DNA from: Bacteroidota bacterium
GTDB lineage: Bacteria > Bacteroidota > Bacteroidia > Cytophagales > Cyclobacteriaceae
NCBI GenBank assembly: GCA_024643595.1
Contig: JAHEMS010000052.1
Location: forward strand, 1-12,593
Length of the DNA: 12,593 nt
Reading direction: 5' to 3'
Shown: piece after piece, positions 7,919-12,593 of the stretch
Layout: each line of letters begins with the position of its first letter
Position numbering within the stretch: the first letter of the stretch is position 1
Notes under the pieces: generated by a model
The model's database searches: none
What the model was told of the DNA's origin: nothing
Seen by the model: only the letters and a program-made list of their open reading frames with translations
Made by a program: the position numbers and the translations under genes

Positions 7919-9103
7919 CTATACATTTCCTAACTGTTTGACGGCTAAATAAGCCATTAACCCTGACCCTATGGCAAGCGCATTTTCATCAATATTAAAA
8001 GTGGGTGTATGTAACGATGATGTAATTCCCTTTTTTTCATTAGCGATTCCTAACAAGTAAAAACAAGAATCTGCCTGATGTGAATAGTAGGCAAAGTCTT
8101 CGGCTGCCATCCAAATATCCGTTTCTATTACATTTTCTTTTCCCAGGTATTCTTCTGCGGCACTTTGGATTTGACCTGTCAACTTTTCTTCGTTGATAAG
8201 AAATGGATAACCGCGCACGATGTTGAATTCGCAACACCCGCCCATTCCCTCAGCAATGGCAGTTGCCATTTTTATCATTTGGGCGTGAGCTTCCGTTCTC
8301 CAGTTTTCATCCATTGTTCGGAAAGTTCCTTCCAGGTAAACTTCATCAGGAATTACATTGAAGGCGCCATTCGCGATGATTTTTCCAAATGATAATACGG
8401 ATGGGAGTGAAGGATTGGCCTTGCGACTTACTATTTGCTGAAATGCCACCAGGAGTTGTGCTGTTATCATCACTGGATCAATATTCAAATGAGGTTGCGC
8501 TCCATGACCACCTTTACCTATAACCCTTAATGAAATCTCATCCATCGATGCCATAAATTTACCTTTTCTGATGGCTACTTTTCCTGATGAAACCAGCGGG
8601 GAGACATGTTGACCAATGACATATTGAGGACTGGGATTATGCAAAACACCCTCTTTGATGAGCAGACTGGCGCCACCAGGAAGTTTCTCTTCACCGGGTT
8701 GAAAGATCAGCTTGATGGTTCCACCAAATTTACTTTTAATACTTTGCAAAATCTTCGCTGTGCCAAGCAATGAGGAGGTGTGGGCATCATGACCGCAGGC
8801 GTGCATAACACCGGGGTTGCGTGATGCATAACTATCCGTATTGGATTCAACAATTGGCAGCGCGTCCATGTCGGCACGTAGCGCGGTAACCCGATCGGAT
8901 TCTTTTTCACCTCTTATGATCCCAACAACACCTGTATTCGCTATCGCCTTCCACGGGATTTCCATTTCATCCAGCTTGGTTTTAACAAAAGCCGATGTAT
9001 TAAATTCCTGAAATGATAATTCGGGATTAGCATGTAAGTGCCTTCGGTTTGCAATAAGGGTTTCTTGCAGTTCCTGAGCCAGTTGCTTGATCTCTGTAAT
9101 CAT
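7919..9103 (-). CDS. M20D family amidohydrolase (N-acyl-amino-acid / hippurate-type hydrolase)
   Basis: This is a 394-residue metal-dependent amidohydrolase of peptidase family M20, subfamily D. These enzymes hydrolyse N-acyl amino acids, hippurate or IAA-amino acid conjugates. The two-metal site is complete: HACGHD supplies Cys103 and His105, QPGEE supplies Glu138 and Glu139, GQHV supplies His166, and SLHTP supplies His365. The dimerisation (lid) domain contains GGHGAQPH (198-205) with the conserved His200. Length and domain order are normal, and there is no signal peptide, so it acts in the cytoplasm. It lies 37 bp after the DHDPS-family gene and 42 bp before the transporter. In this operon it probably deacylates an imported conjugate, releasing an amine or amino acid plus an acid. 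The exact substrate is unknown, since M20D members differ widely. Confidence 0.93.
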   Translation of the reverse strand: MITEIKQLAQELQETLIANRRHLHANPELSFQEFNTSAFVKTKLDEMEIPWKAIANTGVVGIIRGEKESDRVTALRADMDALPIVESNTDSYASRNPGVMHACGHDAHTSSLLGTAKILQSIKSKFGGTIKLIFQPGEEKLPGGASLLIKEGVLHNPSPQYVIGQHVSPLVSSGKVAIRKGKFMASMDEISLRVIGKGGHGAQPHLNIDPVMITAQLLVAFQQIVSRKANPSLPSVLSFGKIIANGAFNVIPDEVYLEGTFRTMDENWRTEAHAQMIKMATAIAEGMGGCCEFNIVRGYPFLINEEKLTGQIQSAAEEYLGKENVIETDIWMAAEDFAYYSHQADSCFYLLGIANEKKGITSSLHTPTFNIDENALAIGSGLMAYLAVKQLGNV

Positions 9104-9140
9104 GAACTATTTTTCATTTATTAAGAAAAAAGATATCTGA

Positions 9141-10202
9141 TTACAGTTTGCTATCATCAGAAAGAAATTGTTTAACAAAGTCGTCATCAGTAAGGTAGGG
9201 ATACATTTTATAAATGCGGTCTATTTCTTCAATCTGTCCAGACGAAAGTATTTCTCCTGGACTAAGACACCATGTTCCTTCCATCAATCCTTGCCTCCTC
9301 AGAACTTCATGTATGCCTGCGATGCATCCTTTAAAAGCATTAGCGGCATCAAATAAGGCGGCATTCATATCCGTGACCGAAATTCCCTTGGCGAGTAAAT
9401 GCTCGATACTGGATTTATCCGCGAGGCATCGTTTGATTTCATTGAACAGTTCAACCGACTTTCTTGTCCAGACCGCCCAATGACCAAGCAACCCCCCCAC
9501 AAATCTTTTTTCAACCGTTTCACCATTGATCGTAAAACGGTACGGGGTTAATAAATCAGCGACAATATTATCATCATTGCCCGTATATAAAGCAATTTCA
9601 TCTCTTCGTGAAGATTGGCATACAGCCCTCACCACGTCCAGGCTTTGGTAGCGATTGAAAGCAGCTACTTTTATGGCGTAAACATTAGGGATTGATGCGA
9701 ACTTTTCCCAGAAAGAATAGCTTAATATTCGTCCGCCTACAGCGGGCTGCAGGTAAAACCCGAATACGGGAATGATGTTTGCAATTACTTCTGCCCGTTG
9801 AATAAGTTCTTCTTCAGAATGTGAAGTGAGTCCACCCATGCTTAATAAACCAAGATGATAACCATACTTCACGGCCAGTTCTGCTTCTTTGACCGCTTGT
9901 TCTTCAGCCCCCACAATTCCAGCAACTTTTATAAATGGCTTTGCTAATTTTGCTTTTTCAACTTCCTCCGCGGCAAGTTGGAGGACGGATTCCAGAAGAT
10001 TTATTTCAGGTTTTCTAATTTCAAATTGTGTGGTATGAACCCCAACAGCAACACCTCCGGCACCGCTTGCCAGGTAGTACCGCGTAAGTCTGCGCTGCCG
10101 AGCTTCATCTAACTCTAATTGCTTGCTCAACGCCAGGGGATGCGCAGGGATTACGGTGCCTATTTGAAGTAAATTATTTATCTCACTAGCTAATCGTTTC
10201 AT
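9141..10202 (-). CDS. DHDPS/N-acetylneuraminate lyase family aldolase or dehydratase
   Basis: This is a class I aldolase-superfamily protein of 353 residues (TIM barrel), somewhat longer than the roughly 290 of classical DapA. The Schiff-base lysine is Lys178 in VYAIK and the catalytic tyrosine is Tyr150 in FYLQP. Their 28-residue spacing equals that of E. coli DapA Tyr133 and Lys161. The GTTGE segment of DapA is replaced by GVHTT (54-58), and the Arg138 position of DapA (YNVPSR) reads Val155 (YLQPAV). This is therefore probably not the lysine-biosynthesis enzyme but a catabolic 2-oxo-acid aldolase or dehydratase. The start used is the ATG at 10202, 10 bp after the upstream stop. An in-frame ATG at 10277 would add 25 residues of poor family character and overlap the preceding gene by 65 bp. 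Confidence 0.85.
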   Translation of the reverse strand: MKRLASEINNLLQIGTVIPAHPLALSKQLELDEARQRRLTRYYLASGAGGVAVGVHTTQFEIRKPEINLLESVLQLAAEEVEKAKLAKPFIKVAGIVGAEEQAVKEAELAVKYGYHLGLLSMGGLTSHSEEELIQRAEVIANIIPVFGFYLQPAVGGRILSYSFWEKFASIPNVYAIKVAAFNRYQSLDVVRAVCQSSRRDEIALYTGNDDNIVADLLTPYRFTINGETVEKRFVGGLLGHWAVWTRKSVELFNEIKRCLADKSSIEHLLAKGISVTDMNAALFDAANAFKGCIAGIHEVLRRQGLMEGTWCLSPGEILSSGQIEEIDRIYKMYPYLTDDDFVKQFLSDDSKL

Positions 10203-10212
10203 TCTACTGCTA

Positions 10213-11229
10213 TTAAAACTTACCTTCTCTTTCCTGGAAATGGGTAGGTTTATCGATGGTCTTGCCACCATTTGCAATCCATGCGGCCAGCAGCTCCATC
10301 ATATTTTTAAGGGTTACTTTCGGATAGCCAAATAATCGAAAGGATTCGGTGGCATTACTGAGTAGGGCTGTTGAGTTCTCCTCATTTTCAAACTGTGGCT
10401 TTTTATCAAACAGATTACCGAATTCTTCGGCGATCCACCTGACGGAAGCGGTTTCGGGCCCTGTAATATTCAACAGTTTTGCTGGGATGGAACAATGATG
10501 CAATGCCCTTAGTGCCATTTCATTAGCATCCCCTTGCCAGATGACATTAACATTACCCATGCTTAGGTTGATGGGTTTGCCGGAGTGTACGGACTTTGCT
10601 ATATCCAATAATACCCCGTAGCTAACATCATTTGCGTAATTTAACCGATAGATCAATACCGGTGTATTGTTCTGGGTTGAATAATATTGAAATAAACGTT
10701 CGCGCCCGAGACAGGATTGAGCATACTCGCCAACTGGTTCGGGTAATTGGTCTTCTGTTGCACCGCCCTGTAATACCGGAGTTAAGGGGTAAACGTTGCC
10801 GGTTGAAAATACTACAATACGTGAGTTCTTGTATTTCTGAGCAACCCGGCCCGGCAGGTAGCTGTTCATGGCCCAGGTAAACGTTTCTTTTCCGGTAGTG
10901 CCGAACTTAGTGCCAGCCAGGTATAGTATGTTTTTACAATCGGGTAATGAGTGTAACTGATCATCGTCCAATAGGTCCGCGCTAATGGTTTCAATTCCTG
11001 CTTGATTTAATTCCTCTTTTAAACCGGATTCTGAGAATCGTGATACACCAATAACCTTTTTAATTGAGCCCGCTTTTTCTATGGCCCTTTTGGCCAGCTT
11101 TGCCAGTGCAGGTCCCATTTTTCCACCTACACCAAGAATAAGGATATCGCCTTCCAGCCTGGCTATATCTGAAATTAAATCATCAGAGGGTTCAAGTAAT
11201 TTTTTATAGACTTCCTGGATATTTTCCAT
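10213..11229 (-). CDS. NAD(P)-binding epimerase/dehydratase-like protein (extended SDR)
   Basis: This is a 338-residue Rossmann-fold protein of the NAD-dependent epimerase/dehydratase type. The nucleotide-binding loop ILGVGGKMG is at 31-39, after an N-terminal extension of about 28 residues. NILYLAGTKFG (100-110) matches the strand-4 region, and VVFSTGNVYP (139-148) carries the active-site Ser142. The expected YxxxK catalytic pair reads YAQSC at 169-173: the Tyr is present but the Lys position is Cys. Either another residue stands in, or the protein has a changed reaction or mainly binds its ligand. It is the first gene of the five-gene minus-strand operon, 10 bp before the DHDPS-family gene. 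Its likely role is oxidation, reduction or epimerisation of the hydroxy or sugar acid processed there; the true substrate is unknown. Confidence 0.85.
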   Translation of the reverse strand: MENIQEVYKKLLEPSDDLISDIARLEGDILILGVGGKMGPALAKLAKRAIEKAGSIKKVIGVSRFSESGLKEELNQAGIETISADLLDDDQLHSLPDCKNILYLAGTKFGTTGKETFTWAMNSYLPGRVAQKYKNSRIVVFSTGNVYPLTPVLQGGATEDQLPEPVGEYAQSCLGRERLFQYYSTQNNTPVLIYRLNYANDVSYGVLLDIAKSVHSGKPINLSMGNVNVIWQGDANEMALRALHHCSIPAKLLNITGPETASVRWIAEEFGNLFDKKPQFENEENSTALLSNATESFRLFGYPKVTLKNMMELLAAWIANGGKTIDKPTHFQEREGKF

Positions 11230-11473
11230 TAGTGAATTTCAAGGAATGAATCATGCAACATTTACTTTGTGATATACCGATTTCGCGGCTCAAATTAAAA
11301 TAACTTCTTTACAGGTGGCTTATTGGTTATATAAGAAATGATGTGCTCCCATTGGGTTACCTCCTGTTAAGGCCTATTCCACCTGGTTGATAAAGGTAAA
11401 CAACGTCATCGATAATTTTAATTCGAAATTGACAGAGCCAGATTTCGCAAAGGGGATTTTGTATTTTAGCGCG
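11230..11473. other. Divergent intergenic region between the catabolic operon and the YkgJ-type gene
   Basis: This 244-bp non-coding stretch must hold the promoter of the minus-strand operon and that of the plus-strand cysteine-cluster gene. On the minus strand, TAATTTG (11297-11291) resembles a shortened -7 box, about 60 bp before the epimerase start, but no matching -33 element is seen. A frame open from a TTG at 11387 continues into the downstream gene; I regard those 29 codons as non-coding. I see no RNA gene or strong hairpin. Confidence 0.5.
11462..11469 (+). promoter_or_regulatory. Possible -7 box directly before the YkgJ-type start codon
   Basis: TATTTTAG followed by CGCG stands 4 bp before the ATG at 11474 and is one base away from TAnnTTTG. 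If used, transcription would begin at or very near the start codon and the mRNA would be nearly leaderless. No TTTG lies exactly 20 bp upstream (the nearest is TTTC at 11443-11446, a 15-bp spacing), so the call is weak. Confidence 0.3.
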
Positions 11474-12046
11474 ATGGGTTTGGAAGAAAAGGTAAATTCA
11501 GTAAGACTAGTGTTTGAAAACCTGGATCAGCAAATTGCAGGATTTCAATCGAAAACAACCCTGCATTGTAAATGGGGTTGTGGCCAATGTTGTTTCAAAC
11601 CCGATATTGAAGCAACTATTCTTGAATTTCTTCCCTTTGCATTCCACCTGCACCAACTCGGTAAAGCGGAAACATGGCTGGAAACACTGGAGGATTCTGA
11701 TTCATCAGTTTGTCATATTTTAAATGCGACACAGTCTGGTGCGGGTCTATGTTCTGAATATGAACATCGCGGATTGATCTGCCGGCTATTTGGTTATTCT
11801 GCCAGGACTAATAAATATGGTAAAAAGGAATTGATAACCTGTCAGATTATTAAGGGAGAACAGACCCGGGCTTATGAAATAGCAAATACGGAAATTGACC
11901 AGGAGCTATCGGTGCCGGTGATGAATCAATTTTATATGCAATTGCACGGAATTGATTTTGAGCTAACAAAAGATTTTTATCCAATCAATGAAGCTATCCA
12001 TAAGGCTATTGAGGTCGTGCTTCATTATTTTGCATATCGCGATTAA
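11474..12046 (+). CDS. YkgJ family cysteine-cluster protein (putative metal- or Fe-S-binding)
   Basis: This is a 190-residue cytoplasmic protein of the YkgJ/CxxCxxCC zinc- or iron-binding family. The hallmark HCKWGCGQCC at 31-40 supplies Cys32, Cys36, Cys39 and Cys40. Further cysteines at 80, 93, 103 (LICRLFG) and 123 (ITCQ) are placed as expected for an eight-cysteine cluster. PDIEATILEFLPFAFHL (43-59) is typical of the Bacteroidota members. The biochemical role of the family is not settled; metal-cluster binding is the usual prediction. I start at the ATG (11474), because family similarity begins there; a TTG at 11387 would add 29 residues. The gene stands alone, divergent from the catabolic operon and convergent with a small membrane-protein gene. 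Confidence 0.85.
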   Translation: MGLEEKVNSVRLVFENLDQQIAGFQSKTTLHCKWGCGQCCFKPDIEATILEFLPFAFHLHQLGKAETWLETLEDSDSSVCHILNATQSGAGLCSEYEHRGLICRLFGYSARTNKYGKKELITCQIIKGEQTRAYEIANTEIDQELSVPVMNQFYMQLHGIDFELTKDFYPINEAIHKAIEVVLHYFAYRD

Positions 12047-12079
12047 ATTCTGAAGAGCGCTTTTGGAAATAATCAGCAA

Positions 12080-12103
12080 TGAAATAGCCGATCAACTATT
12101 TCA
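12080..12103. terminator. AT-rich hairpin between convergent genes
   Basis: TGAAATAG (12080-12087) and CTATTTCA (12096-12103) pair perfectly over 8 bp around an 8-base loop. On the plus strand AATTCTTTTAT follows, so it may end the YkgJ-type transcript. The right arm covers the last codons and the stop of the small minus-strand gene. The stem is AT-rich and therefore weak. Confidence 0.4.
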
Positions 12104-12344
12104 ATTCTTTTATAAAAAGTAAGGTAAGATGTTGCCCTGTTTTAAGTACCCAGTCTTTTGGAAGGCCAACTTTCGCTGCTACTTGTCCTATTTTTTCAAC
12201 CTTGTTTGTCTTATTTCTTAACGAATCTGGCGAGGCACTTTGTAAGGTTTGTGATGGCGAGTTATGAAACCACGTGGTAATAGATATGATGATGGCGACA
12301 ATAACGCCAAGGATCAATATTAGGTCTCTATTGGAAACAGTCAT
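12096..12344 (-). CDS. Small single-helix membrane protein, unknown function
   Basis: This is an 82-residue protein that I do not recognise. Residues about 7-25 (LILILGVIVAIIISITTWF) form one strong membrane segment with a short polar start, so it is either an N-terminally anchored protein or one with an uncleaved signal. A polar Ser/Asn/Lys linker (about 27-50) follows, then a segment with VAAKVGLPKDWVLKTGQHL that could form a small folded tail. The start is taken at the ATG at 12344; a GTG two codons upstream (12350) is also possible. The gene is convergent with the YkgJ-type gene and divergent from the gene cut by the right edge. Base composition matches the neighbours. Its coding status rests on an open frame with a sensible membrane topology only. 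Confidence 0.55.
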   Translation of the reverse strand: MTVSNRDLILILGVIVAIIISITTWFHNSPSQTLQSASPDSLRNKTNKVEKIGQVAAKVGLPKDWVLKTGQHLTLLFIKELK

Positions 12345-12411
12345 TTTCACGCTTATTTATAACCAAATGAAATGCCAACGATGAAAAGCTTAAAATTTTG
12401 GCGTATTTAGT

Positions 12412-12421
12412 ACCAATTGGT
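12412..12421. repeat. 10-bp perfect palindrome ACCAATTGGT
   Basis: ACCAATTGGT is fully self-complementary and lies 68 bp upstream of the small minus-strand gene and 147 bp upstream of the right-edge gene. It may be an operator half of the complex control region that follows. A 10-bp palindrome can also arise by chance in AT-rich DNA. Confidence 0.35.
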
Positions 12422-12422
12422 C

Positions 12423-12466
12423 TTTCATTGTACATTTCCGTACAATTTCATTATCCGTTTCCGCAC
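12423..12466. promoter_or_regulatory. Tandem 23-bp-period repeat containing a perfect inverted repeat (candidate operator pair)
   Basis: Copy one (12423-12443) and copy two (12446-12466) agree at 17 of 21 positions with a 23-bp offset. Both contain TTTCATT at the left and TTTCCG in the middle. Copy one extends into a perfect inverted repeat ATTGTAC-N6-GTACAAT (12427-12433 and 12440-12446). In copy two the symmetry is degraded. Two similar sites roughly two helical turns apart suggest cooperative binding of a dimeric regulator in front of the right-edge gene. The regulator is unknown. Confidence 0.5.
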
Positions 12467-12479
12467 GCTAATGCATAAT

Positions 12480-12490
12480 CGGGTTACCCG
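12480..12490. repeat. Inverted repeat CGGGT-T-ACCCG
   Basis: Perfect 5-bp GC-rich arms stand around a single T, in otherwise AT-rich DNA. The site lies 41 bp before the -7 box at 12532, a position suited to an activator or repressor. Confidence 0.35.
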
Positions 12491-12507
12491 GCCTGACTTT
12501 TGCTAAT

Positions 12508-12539
12508 TTAGTATGGAACTACTTTTCTTACTAAATTTG
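12508..12539 (+). promoter_or_regulatory. Probable promoter of the right-edge gene
   Basis: TAAATTTG at 12532-12539 is a perfect match to the Bacteroidota -7 element TAnnTTTG. TTAG (12508-12511) stands exactly 20 bp upstream, one base off TTTG. The box ends 29 bp before the ATG at 12569, leaving an A-rich leader of about 20-25 bases. Confidence 0.5.
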
Positions 12540-12568
12540 TTGTTGTAGCGAATCACGAAAAAGTCAAC

Positions 12569-12593
12569 ATGAAGAAATACCTCGTTTTTATAT
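12569..12593 (+). CDS. N-terminal fragment of a gene cut by the window edge
   Basis: Only the first eight codons are visible, reading MKKYLVFI. They follow an A-rich leader (CGAAAAAGTCAAC) and the promoter at 12508-12539. Two lysines followed by hydrophobic residues look like the beginning of a signal peptide or membrane anchor. The product cannot be identified. Its upstream region holds several inverted repeats and is unusually elaborate for this window. Confidence 0.5.

Noticed and set aside
9481..9520. Run of seven C bases inside the DHDPS-family gene (around 9490), a possible frameshift or phase-variation tract
   Set aside because: The reading frame continues intact through the run (GGLLGH region), and a single short homopolymer is not evidence of phase variation.
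10203..10277. Longer start of the DHDPS-family gene overlapping the preceding gene by 65 bp
   Set aside because: The added residues are unlike the family N-terminus, and the ATG at 10202 lies 10 bp after the upstream stop, a normal operon spacing.
11387..11473. TTG start extending the cysteine-cluster protein by 29 residues
   Set aside because: It uses a rare start codon, family similarity begins at the internal ATG, and the segment contains promoter-like sequence; it is kept only as an alternative.
12391..12400. AT-rich palindromic bases (AAGCTT, AAAATTTT) near the small minus-strand gene
   Set aside because: Short AT palindromes are expected by chance here, and no promoter spacing or repeat supports them.

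Overview
This window looks like a piece of a Bacteroidota chromosome, most likely from the Cytophagales (Cyclobacteriaceae-like). I infer this from the long Bacteroidota-type YfhO membrane protein, start codons preceded by A-rich leaders instead of Shine-Dalgarno sequences, several promoter-like boxes resembling the Bacteroidota TAnnTTTG element, and moderate GC. No tRNA, rRNA, insertion sequence, CRISPR array or phage gene was seen. This is ordinary metabolic chromosome.

Left part (1-5720, plus strand): a large YfhO-family membrane protein, then a galactose module consisting of galactokinase (galK) and an SSS-family sodium/sugar symporter. The symporter retains every galactose-contact residue I could place by spacing against Vibrio parahaemolyticus vSGLT. 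The pair probably imports galactose with Na+ and phosphorylates it to galactose-1-phosphate. No galT, galE or galM lies in the window. A strong hairpin at 5772-5799 separates this block from the convergent minus-strand operon.

Middle part (5810-11229, minus strand): five closely packed co-directional genes. In transcription order they are an NAD-binding epimerase/reductase-like protein, a DHDPS-family aldolase/dehydratase, an M20D amidohydrolase, an MFS carboxylate-type transporter and a two-domain GNAT acetyltransferase. The set reads as an uptake-and-catabolism operon: the transporter brings in an acid or acylated compound, the M20 enzyme removes an acyl or amide group, and the aldolase and the dehydrogenase-like protein process the carbon skeleton. 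The substrate cannot be named from sequence. Two of the enzymes depart from the textbook active sites of their families, so this is the least ordinary metabolic content here.

Right part (11230-12593): a divergent YkgJ-type cysteine-cluster protein, a convergent small one-helix membrane protein of unknown function, and a 224-bp region containing three inverted repeats, a 23-bp-period tandem repeat and a good Bacteroidota -7 box in front of a gene cut off by the window edge (it starts MKKYLVFI). That control region is the most unusual non-coding signal. I did not find a convincing wholly new system; the unassigned catabolic operon and the multi-palindrome control region are the best leads.
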